Assembly (NCBI GenBank): GCA_900541645.1
Contig: UQKQ01000018.1
Span: 1-29,233 of the forward strand
Source of the DNA: an uncultured Collinsella sp.
GTDB taxonomy: Bacteria > Actinomycetota > Coriobacteriia > Coriobacteriales > Coriobacteriaceae
Direction of reading: 5' to 3'
Length of the DNA stretch: 29,233 bases
This document shows positions 14,079 to 21,401 of the stretch, piece by piece. Position 1 is the stretch's first letter, and every line of letters begins with the position of its first letter. The notes under the pieces are model-generated. The model saw only the letters and a list, made by a program, of their open reading frames with translations, did not search any database and had not been told where the DNA came from. The position numbers and the translations under genes were made by a program.

Positions 14079-15152
14079 TTAGAGCTGCTCGAGAGCTTCG
14101 AGAGCGGCGTGGAGCTCAGCCTTGGCGGAGTACTCGACACCCTCGTCGTTGAGCGGGGTGCGCTTGCCCAGGGCGGCAAGGAGAGCACGGATGGAGTGCT
14201 TGCGGTTCTCGGCCTCGACCCAGCACAGGGAGCGCTCGGGATCGTCCATGACCTCGTCGACGACCTCCTCGTTGCGGGTGGCCGGCAGGCAGTGCATGAA
14301 CTTGGAGTTGGGGCCGGCGAAGTTCATCATGTCCATGGTGACCTGATACTTGGGATAGAACACGTCCATGTAGTTCTCGCCCGAGACCTCCTCGTCGTAC
14401 AGGCCATACCACACGTCGGTGTAGATGAAGTCGGCGCCCTTGATGCACTCGATGTCGTCGGAGATGACGACAGAGCCGCCGGAGACCTTGCAGTTCTCCT
14501 CGGCGATGGCCATCATCTGCTTGCCGAACTCGGCGCGCTCCTCGACGGTGCCAACGTGCAGGCCGCCGTCGGGGATCTGGTGGCCCTTAGGTCCAAACTG
14601 GACAAACTTCATGCCGACCTTGGAGGCGATGAACATGAGGGAGACGCAGACCTGGGTGGCGTCGCCGATGAAGGCCAGGGTGCAGTCCTCGATATTCTTG
14701 CCCTCGGGGAGGTTCTCGAGCATGGTCATGAGGTCGCCCATCTCCTGCGTGGGATGGTTGAACTCGGACATGCCGTTGATGACGGGCACAGCGGAGCCCT
14801 CGGCGAGGCCGACGACGTCCTTGTGACGGTCAACGCGAGCCATCATGATGTCGAGCAGCGAGCCCATAACGCGAGCGGTGTCGCCCAGGGACTCGTGACC
14901 GCCGAGCTGGATGGTGCCAGGGCCATAGAACTGAGCATGGCCGCCGAGGTCGGTCATAGCGGTCTCGAAGGAAAGACGGGTGCGGGTGGAAACCTGCTGG
15001 AAGATCATGCCAAGGCTCTGGTTGCGGAGCAGGTGCGGATAATAACCGTCAACCTTGATGGCCTTCTTCATTGCCAGGCCAAGATCCTCGATAGCCAGGA
15101 TCTGCTCTTTGGTGAAGTCGTTGGTGTCGATGAAATCCTTAGGCAGCGCCAT
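14079..15152 (-). CDS. aguB: Putrescine carbamoyltransferase
   Basis: The enzyme carries out the phosphorolysis of N-carbamoylputrescine to putrescine and carbamoyl phosphate. The protein (357 residues) has the carbamoyl phosphate site STRTR (55-59), HPTQ (133-136) and HCLP (287-290) common to all transcarbamylases. The key residue set is DVWYGLYDEE with YGLY at 249-252. This motif marks putrescine carbamoyltransferases, where ornithine enzymes have an SMG loop. The long C-terminal extension after LLAALGKRTPLND also fits. Neighbouring aguD and aguA support the call over ornithine carbamoyltransferase (argF). I chose ATG 15152, which has AAAGGAA upstream; a frame extending to 15236 runs into the promoter region. 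Confidence 0.92.
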   Translation of the reverse strand: MALPKDFIDTNDFTKEQILAIEDLGLAMKKAIKVDGYYPHLLRNQSLGMIFQQVSTRTRLSFETAMTDLGGHAQFYGPGTIQLGGHESLGDTARVMGSLLDIMMARVDRHKDVVGLAEGSAVPVINGMSEFNHPTQEMGDLMTMLENLPEGKNIEDCTLAFIGDATQVCVSLMFIASKVGMKFVQFGPKGHQIPDGGLHVGTVEERAEFGKQMMAIAEENCKVSGGSVVISDDIECIKGADFIYTDVWYGLYDEEVSGENYMDVFYPKYQVTMDMMNFAGPNSKFMHCLPATRNEEVVDEVMDDPERSLCWVEAENRKHSIRALLAALGKRTPLNDEGVEYSAKAELHAALEALEQL

Positions 15153-15255
15153 GTCGATTCCTTTCCGCCGGTCGTGCCGACTATTGCTATGAGGCGCTCG
15201 AACATCACGCCTCGTGTTGACAAGACCATCATTCACCCGTATGCAATTTTTACCT

Positions 15256-15343
15256 AGTTTATTCGGGATTAAAGACCGTTCACGGAGTTACACCCCCTCT
15301 AAACCAATATAAACCCGCAGGTAGCCAGCTTGCAGGGGGTTTA
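15256..15343. promoter_or_regulatory. aguB-aguR divergent control region with TAAACC sites
   Basis: Three TAAACC half-sites are present: 15300-15305 and 15310-15315 on the plus strand, and 15338-15343 inverted. The last two form the dyad TAAACCC-GCAGGT...GCAGG-GGGTTTA. On the minus strand TACCTGCGGGTTTAT (15309-15323) repeats, with one change, the element in front of the amidohydrolase. A possible aguB promoter has a poor -35 (CGTGAA, 15279-15284) and TAAACT (15256-15261), spacer 17, as expected for an activator-dependent promoter. AguR is the likely binder. Confidence 0.5.
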
Positions 15344-15412
15344 CTATCTAGAACCGCGAACGGTATACGGCTATGCTGTATCTCGGCGCCTAATCCGCAA
15401 TGGAACGAAGGG

Positions 15413-15442
15413 TTGAGACGTCTATATCCCACAAGGTATACA
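15413..15442 (+). promoter_or_regulatory. Candidate aguR promoter
   Basis: TTGAGA (15413-15418) and TATACA (15437-15442) are separated by 18 bases, about 40 bases before the aguR start codon. The good consensus match suggests low constitutive expression of the regulator. Confidence 0.45.
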
Positions 15443-15481
15443 GGGCTCGGCCATAGATGAAATGAGATGGGACGGTGGCAG

Positions 15482-16447
15482 ATGAACACCCTGATGTTCT
15501 TCTATACCCTAGCGATACTCGTGATCTGTATTGTGACGGCAGTGCTTTCGCTTGCCGCCTATGCCTCGTCTCGTCGACGCTTCTTTATCTATGGCAGCGG
15601 CGTTTTTATTTGCTATGCCATCGAGATGACCGAGATCTTCTTTTTTGAATACACGTTGCAAAACCAGAGTTTTCCAGCCAGCGACTATTACTCAATTACC
15701 ATGCCTGTGTTGCGGACCCTTGTGGCGACCGCTTCACAAGCTTTTATCTGGCTCATTGCCATGGACTTGCTCGACAAACATTCAAAAAAGCAGTTTGTTA
15801 TTCCCGTCGCAACGTTCTTCCTGAGCGAGCTGCTGGTCATTGTCGCTGTCCCCTACGGCCCCATGCATCAATGGCTCTACTACACGATGCGTCAGGTATT
15901 CCTTGTATTTGTGGGACTGTATATCTTTTGGACGGCGCATAAAAGCACGCAGGTCGAGCTTAAGGCGCGCGTCAACAATCAACGAAAGCACCTCATTATC
16001 GGCGCCATTCTGGTCGGGTGCATCGTTGCCGAGGATTTCTACAACATCCTTGTTGTTCCCATGAGCCTGGCACCCTCTTGGCTGCAGCTGTACCTGTCCG
16101 AGCGCAACTTTAGCGAGAAGATCTTTGCGTGCTACTTTGCGATTCTGCTGATCATCTATGCCTATCACGTGCTTTCGATTCGCATGCAGGAGGCGCCCGA
16201 GGAAAAGAACGTCAGCGATCTTGATCGACACATCGAAGAGCAGATGCCCTTCTATCGCAACGCCTACAAGCTCTCCAACCGCGAAACCGAAGTCATGCGT
16301 CTGGTTGTGTTGGGCAAATCGAACCAAGAGATCGCTGACGAGCTCTTCCTTGCCGTGGGCACCGTCAAGACCCATATCCACAACATCCTGGTCAAAACTG
16401 AGCAGCAAAACCGCACGACGCTCATCCTCCACTTTTGGAAACGATAA
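15482..16447 (+). CDS. aguR: AguR-type LuxR one-component regulator of agmatine catabolism
   Basis: The 321-residue protein has about seven hydrophobic segments (for example FFYTLAILVICIVTAVLSLAAY). It ends with a LuxR/NarL helix-turn-helix (LSNRETEVMRLVVLGKSNQEIADELFLAVGTVKTHIHNIL). This is the architecture of AguR, the membrane-bound activator of agu operons in Lactococcus and Enterococcus, and it diverges from aguB as expected. The start is uncertain. ATG 15482 (MNTLMFFYT) aligns with the paralogue at 7636-8628, while ATG 15467 would add MGRWQ; neither has a strong ribosome-binding site. The role as agmatine sensor is inference from family and position. A perfect terminator follows (16500-16540). 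Confidence 0.85.
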   Translation: MNTLMFFYTLAILVICIVTAVLSLAAYASSRRRFFIYGSGVFICYAIEMTEIFFFEYTLQNQSFPASDYYSITMPVLRTLVATASQAFIWLIAMDLLDKHSKKQFVIPVATFFLSELLVIVAVPYGPMHQWLYYTMRQVFLVFVGLYIFWTAHKSTQVELKARVNNQRKHLIIGAILVGCIVAEDFYNILVVPMSLAPSWLQLYLSERNFSEKIFACYFAILLIIYAYHVLSIRMQEAPEEKNVSDLDRHIEEQMPFYRNAYKLSNRETEVMRLVVLGKSNQEIADELFLAVGTVKTHIHNILVKTEQQNRTTLILHFWKR

Positions 16448-16499
16448 CCTACCAAAAAGGGACAGGTTTATTTTGGCAGGTTTTATCTGGGCAAATGCC

Positions 16500-16540
16500 A
16501 AAACCGCCGCGAGGGAGCTACTTTCCCTCGCGGCGGTTTT
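16500..16540 (+). terminator. Terminator of aguR (inside repeat R1-B)
   Basis: AAAACCGCCGCGAGGG (16500-16515) pairs perfectly over 16 bases with CCCTCGCGGCGGTTTT (16525-16540), giving a T-run at the 3' end. Confidence 0.88.
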
Positions 16541-16697
16541 CTAGCAGTAAAACCAAGTGAGTAGGCTTTTGGCGGGATGCCGAGCACGCCCCAAAACACC
16601 ACCGCCCTGACCTGCGGTTTTATTGAGCGTTTGGCGCGGTGTGCTCGACAAGTCCAAAAAAGTCTACTCACTTGCATCTGAGAGGCATCCGATAGAC

Positions 16698-16739
16698 AAA
16701 AAACCGCCGCGAAAAGGGTCCGGACCCCGTTCGCGGCGG
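16698..16739 (-). terminator. Terminator of the ABC permease gene (inside repeat R1-B)
   Basis: CCGCCGCGAA (16704-16713) pairs with TTCGCGGCGG (16730-16739), with GGGTCCGGACCC forming the inner palindrome. On the minus strand it is followed by TTTTTT (16698-16703). It lies 38 bases beyond the permease stop codon. Confidence 0.85.
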
Positions 16740-16776
16740 CTGTTCGCGTTGGTTTTGCGACGGTTTTGCCCGCTTG

Positions 16777-18999
16777 TTACTCGCTGTAGCGGGTGGCGAT
16801 GGCAGCTTGTACCATGCCGGCGCTCATGAGGTACGTCACCAGGAAGTAGCCACCATAGGCTGCCAGGAAGATCGCACAGGTGAGGCCCACGGTGCCGCCG
16901 ATGCTCATATTTCCGAATATGCTCACCAGCTCGATGATCACCTTAAGTGCCACAAAGGAGTGCGCTAGGCCCACTGCCAGCGGGAACAGGAAGAATACCG
17001 CTTGCTGCGCCATCACCGAATGGCGAATCTGGCGGTCGTCGCAGCCGATCTGTGCCAGCACACGATAGCTGCGGCTGCCATCGGCCACGTTGGAGAGTTG
17101 CTGGATCGACAGAATCGCCGCGCATGCAACGACCAATACAAAGCCGATGTAGATGGCTAGGTAGCTAATAAGACCGTTCATTTGCGCTGCTTGCGTGTAC
17201 ATCTCGGAGCGTGTGATGAAGGTTCCCCACGACCCCGGCTTCTTGCCGTCAACGAGCAGATCGTCGAGCAGAGTGTATTTAATGCTCTCGTCTGCCTCGG
17301 TCGTATCCATCCCCTGTTTGTAGTTAACGAGCAGGCTACTGGAATACGGCTGCAGATTAAGTTGGGACAACAGCTCGTCGGCAACGACGACGGTACCCGG
17401 ATTACTGCCCATCGCCGAGTTGGCGATGGCCGCCGTATCTTCGTCCGACTTATCGGTTGCGGGCTTGAGCTCATGCCCGCCCAAGGAAAGGGTGTGACCG
17501 CCGGCCATGTACTTGGTGTACAGGTCGCCCAGCTCACCGCCCATATCACACGTAAGCAAGTACTGGTCGCGGCCAATGCTCACCGGCTCCTCGCCCATCA
17601 TCTGGCGCAGTTTGTTGTACTGGCTCGCCGGCGTCACAAACAGACCCATCGCATCGGCGTTGCTTCCCTCGAGCACCTTGGGAAGCTTTTTGCCCATGAC
17701 CTTGCACATCTCGCCTGCCACCACCGAGGGGCCCGAACCGCCAAGCGGGTAACTCAGATACGAATCGATCTGCACATGCTCACCGGCAACATCGGCAATA
17801 TTGACCTTCTTGCCGGTCTCGTCGTTGTTGTCCGCCGACTTGCCCTTACGATCGCCGTGCCATGGATCGCCGTGCCATGCGGAGTACAAATCGACCGTAC
17901 TATCGGCCAGCACCATGCGATCGGCTTCAGACGGATTGATGTACTCTTTGTAGTAGTCGAGCGTATCGGGCGTGTAATAGACATACGTCTGTGACACGTC
18001 AACAGGGTTATGGCGCTCCAGGTTCTCGTTCATCACGTTGGCAATCGACATACCGCACGTCACCGAGGTGATGGCCAAAAACAGGAGCATCGCGATGACG
18101 CCCATCGAAAAGCACACCGTGTTGACCTTGGCCGCAAGCTGGCGCACGGTAAACATGTTGAGGCCGCGCCAATACACGCCGCGCAGGCTCTGCAGCAGCT
18201 TGATGAGCATGCCTGAGAGTCCCCAGAACAGGGCAAAGGTGCCCACGGTAACCATAGCGGTCGTAATACCAAACTGGTTCATGGCCTCTTGCAGCTTGCT
18301 GTCCGTCGCGGTTAGCGGGAACCCATCACGTAGCAGACGGTAATAGGCCACGCCCACAAGCGCCACGCCCACGGCAAAGATGGCAATCGCAATCCAGGGG
18401 TTGCGTGTCTTGATGCTCTCGTTGCGACGCTCGGCACCCATAAGCTCGATAAGTTTGGTACGACGCACGGCGCGAAGGTTCAGCAGTAGCGTGAGCACAA
18501 ACATCACGAGCATGCAGACAAGGGTCAGGTTGAACGCATGCATCGAGAAAAAGAAGTGGAAATTGGCGATCTGCGTCTTAAAGAGCGAGGCCGTAAAGAA
18601 CGTCATGAGCTGGGAGAGTCCCACACCCAGCACAATGCCGGCGACAAAGGCCACCACCGAGACAATCACCGTCTCGAGCGCCATGATCGTGGCGACGCGC
18701 CCGCGCCCCATGCCGAGCACCTGGTACAGGCCAAACTCCTTCTTGCGGCGTTTCATGATGAAGTTATTGGCATACACCATTAAAAAGGCCATGACACCGG
18801 CCAAAAAGTACGTCAGGTCGCCGAGCATGCTGCCCATTACCTGCGCCAAGCCTTTTTCATCGATTCCGGCGATGTCGACCTGCATCGAGATGGTGTTAAA
18901 GGCATAGAAGACCGTGACACCCAGGGTGAGCGTCAAAAGGTAGACGAGGTAGTCGCGGCCGGCGCGGCGGACGTTGCCCCAAGCGAGTTTACAGAGCAT
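16777..18999 (-). CDS. BceB/FtsX-like ABC transporter permease
   Basis: This 740-residue membrane protein has the layout of BceB-type permeases: about ten membrane segments split by a large extracellular domain (about residues 330-610). That domain is longer than in a typical ~650-residue BceB. The early part (GNVRRAGRDYLVYLLTLTLGVTVFYAFN, KRRKKEFGLYQVLGMGRGR) and the last helices (NVADGSRSYRVLAQIGCDDRQI) carry the FtsX hallmarks. Such pumps confer resistance to, or sense, cell-wall-active peptides. I placed the start at ATG 18999; the gene then overlaps the ATPase gene by 11 bases, showing translational coupling. A GTG at 19011 is also possible. No BceRS-type two-component system is in the window. 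Confidence 0.88.
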   Translation of the reverse strand: MLCKLAWGNVRRAGRDYLVYLLTLTLGVTVFYAFNTISMQVDIAGIDEKGLAQVMGSMLGDLTYFLAGVMAFLMVYANNFIMKRRKKEFGLYQVLGMGRGRVATIMALETVIVSVVAFVAGIVLGVGLSQLMTFFTASLFKTQIANFHFFFSMHAFNLTLVCMLVMFVLTLLLNLRAVRRTKLIELMGAERRNESIKTRNPWIAIAIFAVGVALVGVAYYRLLRDGFPLTATDSKLQEAMNQFGITTAMVTVGTFALFWGLSGMLIKLLQSLRGVYWRGLNMFTVRQLAAKVNTVCFSMGVIAMLLFLAITSVTCGMSIANVMNENLERHNPVDVSQTYVYYTPDTLDYYKEYINPSEADRMVLADSTVDLYSAWHGDPWHGDRKGKSADNNDETGKKVNIADVAGEHVQIDSYLSYPLGGSGPSVVAGEMCKVMGKKLPKVLEGSNADAMGLFVTPASQYNKLRQMMGEEPVSIGRDQYLLTCDMGGELGDLYTKYMAGGHTLSLGGHELKPATDKSDEDTAAIANSAMGSNPGTVVVADELLSQLNLQPYSSSLLVNYKQGMDTTEADESIKYTLLDDLLVDGKKPGSWGTFITRSEMYTQAAQMNGLISYLAIYIGFVLVVACAAILSIQQLSNVADGSRSYRVLAQIGCDDRQIRHSVMAQQAVFFLFPLAVGLAHSFVALKVIIELVSIFGNMSIGGTVGLTCAIFLAAYGGYFLVTYLMSAGMVQAAIATRYSE

Positions 19000-19774
19000 C
19001 GGAGCCCTCACCGCCCATCATGGCAACGACCTCCATAATGCGGTCGAAGAACTCGCGACGGTCGGTGTCGCCGCGGCGCAGCTCGGTGAAGATCTTGCCG
19101 TCGCGAATAAACAGCACGCGGCTCGTGTAGCTGGCGGCAAAGCTGTCGTGCGTGACCATGAGCACGGTGGCGCGTAGGCGGCGATTGAGGGCCTCCAGGC
19201 TCTCAAGCAGCAGGCGAGCGCTCTTGGAATCGAGGGCGCCGGTGGGCTCGTCGGCCATGATCATGGTGGGATCGGTGACGAGCGCGCGAGCCGCGGCAAC
19301 GCGCTGCTGCTGACCGCCGGACATCTGGTAGGGATACTTGTCGAGCACCTGGCTGATGGACAGGCGCGCTGCCACATCCTGCACGCGGGTCGAGATCTCT
19401 GCCGAGTTTGTGCGGGCGATGGTGAGCGGCAGGGCGATGTTCTCGCGTGCCGTGAGCGTATCGAGCAGGTTGGAGTCCTGGAAGATAAAGCCGAGCTCCT
19501 CGCGGCGGAACTGCGAGAGCTTGGCCTGCTTCATGCGCGTAACGTCCTGCCCGTTGATGCGAATGGTGCCGCTCGTGGCGCTATCGATGGTCGACACGCA
19601 GTTGAGCAGCGTCGACTTGCCCGAGCCCGAAGCGCCCATGATGCCAACAAATTCGCCGCGGTTGACGGTAAAACTGACGTCGTTGAGCGCGCGGGTCACG
19701 TTGCCCAGCGCTCCATATACCTTTTCGAGATGCGCGACCTCCAGTACCGGGGTCGCCATGTGCGTGGTTTGCAT
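18989..19774 (-). CDS. BceA/SalX-like ABC transporter ATP-binding protein
   Basis: This 261-residue cytoplasmic ATPase powers the permease encoded just downstream. Walker A GASGSGKST, the Q-loop FIFQDSNLLDTLTARENI, the signature MSGGQQQR, Walker B MIMADEPTGALD and the H-loop VTHD are all present, as in the LolD/MacB/BceA group. Its start at 19774 has AAAGGACT upstream; MATPVLEV at 19759 is a shorter alternative. It ends inside the first codons of the permease gene. An inverted repeat TGCCTTAC/GTAAGGCA (19856-19877) lies upstream of the pair. Confidence 0.92.
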   Translation of the reverse strand: MQTTHMATPVLEVAHLEKVYGALGNVTRALNDVSFTVNRGEFVGIMGASGSGKSTLLNCVSTIDSATSGTIRINGQDVTRMKQAKLSQFRREELGFIFQDSNLLDTLTARENIALPLTIARTNSAEISTRVQDVAARLSISQVLDKYPYQMSGGQQQRVAAARALVTDPTMIMADEPTGALDSKSARLLLESLEALNRRLRATVLMVTHDSFAASYTSRVLFIRDGKIFTELRRGDTDRREFFDRIMEVVAMMGGEGSDAL

Positions 19775-19855
19775 ACCGAGTCCTTTCTTGCAATTAGTCT
19801 ACGGCATCTATAGTCGCAAGAAGACGAGTCGGCTACCATCGATATGGCTTACGCT

Positions 19856-19877
19856 TGCCTTACCGTTGTGTAAGGCA
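19856..19877. promoter_or_regulatory. 8-bp inverted repeat between the ABC and NUDIX-Vsr genes
   Basis: TGCCTTAC (19856-19863) is inverted at 19870-19877 with six bases between. It sits in the divergent promoter region and could be an operator for either direction; no T-run follows. Confidence 0.35.
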
Positions 19878-19922
19878 CGGGTAGCTAGCCTGCCACGTCT
19901 TGATATTGAGAGAGGACTCCTG

Positions 19923-20912
19923 TTGAAGACTGTTCATGTTGCCGTTGGGATCATCCGCAAGGAAGGATCTGACGAGCTGCTTGCCGTGCAGCGCGGCTAT
20001 GGCGACATGCAGGGACTTTGGGAGTTCCCCGGTGGCAAGCTCATGCGCGGCGAGACGCCCGAGGACGCCGTACGCCGCGAGCTCATGGAAGAGCTGCAGG
20101 TCAAAGTCACCAACCTGCGTGATTTCTATACCGTTGAGTACGACTACCCCGATTTCCATCTCTCCATGGAGTGCTACTACTGCTCGCTGGCCAAAGAGTC
20201 TGGCGAGCCCCAGAAGCATGACCGTCAGCTTGATATCCGCTGGATTCCGCGCACCTCGCTTGCCACCGTTGAGTGGATGCCCGCCGACAAAGGGCTTATC
20301 GATGCTCTGATTGAGTTGAAGGAAGATCGGCTTGAGGCCAACGGCACTGCCAACAACGCCGAGGCCACCGCGACCGACGAGCCCGCCACCAAACCCAAGC
20401 GCGCACCTAAGCGCCGCAGCAAGAAGCGTCCCAAGCCCGGCCTGCTCGACGGCATCGATACCTCGGACCTCTCCGCTGACGAGCGCGAACTGGTCCGCCG
20501 TCGCGCCGCCATCAAAAAGTCCATGAAGGGCAACAAGCGTGCGAACACCAAACCCGAGCTGCTCGTTCGCCAGCGCCTGCGGGCAGCGGGCCTTACGGGT
20601 TATCGCTTGGAATGGAAGGTTCCCGGTAAGCCCGACATCGCCTTTCCCGGGCGCAAGATCGCCATCTTCGTCAACGGCTGCTTTTGGCACCGCTGCCCCA
20701 AGTGCAACCCTAGCCAGCCCAAGCGCAATGTTGAATTTTGGGAGGCAAAGTTTCGCCGCAACGTCGAGCGCGACCGCGCTGCCATCGACGCGCTTACCCA
20801 AATGGGCTGGACGCCCATCACCGTCTGGGAATGTGAGCTCAAGAAAGACCGCATCGATACCACCATGGAAAAGGTCATCGAGCAGGTGCGCGCCGCAGAG
20901 CCGCAGCGCTAG
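19923..20912 (+). CDS. NUDIX hydrolase fused to Vsr-type mismatch endonuclease
   Basis: A 329-residue two-domain protein. Residues 1-133 are a MutT-like NUDIX domain with a full NUDIX box: G38, E44, then RELMEE (52-57) and V60, plus WEFPGGK. Residues 134-190 are a linker rich in Ala, then Lys/Arg (KPKRAPKRRSKKRPKP), likely disordered and able to bind DNA. Residues 198-310 are Vsr-like: NTKPELLVRQRL, PGKPDIAFPGRK with the catalytic-type Asp238, GCFWH (252-256), FWEAKFRRNVERDR and VWECE. Cys253, Cys258, Cys261 and Cys304 fit the structural zinc site; Asn251 replaces the His of E. coli Vsr. I chose TTG 19923 with AGAGGA upstream; the frame is open further back but through the divergent promoter. 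No dcm-like methylase is nearby. Confidence 0.9.
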   Translation: MKTVHVAVGIIRKEGSDELLAVQRGYGDMQGLWEFPGGKLMRGETPEDAVRRELMEELQVKVTNLRDFYTVEYDYPDFHLSMECYYCSLAKESGEPQKHDRQLDIRWIPRTSLATVEWMPADKGLIDALIELKEDRLEANGTANNAEATATDEPATKPKRAPKRRSKKRPKPGLLDGIDTSDLSADERELVRRRAAIKKSMKGNKRANTKPELLVRQRLRAAGLTGYRLEWKVPGKPDIAFPGRKIAIFVNGCFWHRCPKCNPSQPKRNVEFWEAKFRRNVERDRAAIDALTQMGWTPITVWECELKKDRIDTTMEKVIEQVRAAEPQR

Positions 20913-21166
20913 GAACGAGCCATCCACACGCCCCACACAGGCGAGCCACATCCGCGCCACAAACCTTAGAAAGCCCTTAAGCTCAAAACCTTTCAAGAGT
21001 GTTACTCGATACCTCTGACCTGCAGTTTCATCGTAACACCAAACCAGGTTAAGCCTTTCTTTAGCGCTTCTTTGCGGCAGCCGCGGCATAATGTAGCCAG
21101 CGCACGGGACCTAGCAGCAAACCCCGAGCGCATCCTTTTGGTGGATATCGAGGAGGCCGCAAAAGC
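20913..21166. other. Gap between NUDIX-Vsr and the small ORF
   Basis: No gene and no convincing terminator are seen. It contains GTGTTAC (20999-21005) inverted at 21033-21039. Between these lies CTCTGACCTGCAGTTT (21013-21028), which matches 15 of 16 bases in the core of repeat R1 copy A. This may be a decayed fragment of that repeat. Confidence 0.4.
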
Positions 21167-21376
21167 ATGCATTCTTCCAATGACGCAGCACAGCAGCCAT
21201 CCCTAAAACATGCAAACCTTTTCTCCTTCCCCCCGACACAGAGAAACGGCCTCCTCGACTCCCCCACCACAAAAACCAAGCGCTCAGCCGATCAGAGCCT
21301 CAACTTACGAGCATCCTTCGAAAAGCTCCAAGCATCCCTAGACAAGGCGTTCCCCGAACAGGCAAGAGCAATCTAA
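21167..21376 (+). CDS. Hypothetical small protein (69 aa)
   Basis: I do not recognise it. The sequence is polar, with a C-terminal helix (LNLRASFEKLQASLDKAFPEQ) and no membrane segment. GAGGAGG lies ten bases before the ATG, somewhat far. The stop is 25 bases before the AraC gene on the same strand. It could be a real small gene upstream of the regulator or a chance frame. Confidence 0.4.
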   Translation: MHSSNDAAQQPSLKHANLFSFPPTQRNGLLDSPTTKTKRSADQSLNLRASFEKLQASLDKAFPEQARAI

Positions 21377-21389
21377 GCCCATCGCGCTT

Positions 21390-21395
21390 TATACT
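21390..21395 (+). promoter_or_regulatory. -10 element of a possibly leaderless AraC transcript
   Basis: TATACT lies so that the usual start of transcription would fall at about 21402, the A of the first ATG. No Shine-Dalgarno site precedes that ATG or the next in-frame one at 21411. The -35 region is poor. Confidence 0.4.
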
Positions 21396-21401
21396 GATGC
21401 C

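Larger units (their letters stand above)
16452..16740. repeat. Dispersed intergenic repeat R1, copy B (~289 bp)
   Basis: This is the second copy of the repeat at 2494-2778, same orientation, with the same order of parts. The terminators here are more perfect than in copy A. It again fills the gap between two convergent genes (aguR and the ABC permease). Core 16555-16673 is 119 bp, exactly as in copy A. Confidence 0.85.

Noticed and set aside
14079..15152. Ornithine carbamoyltransferase (argF) as the product
   Set aside because: The protein carries YGLY (249-252) instead of the SMG-type loop, has the extended C-terminus and sits with aguA and aguD, so putrescine carbamoyltransferase fits better.
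19338..19922. An N-terminal extension of the NUDIX-Vsr frame
   Set aside because: The open frame runs back through the ABC ATPase gene on the other strand. The NUDIX domain begins right after the TTG at 19923, which has AGAGGA upstream.
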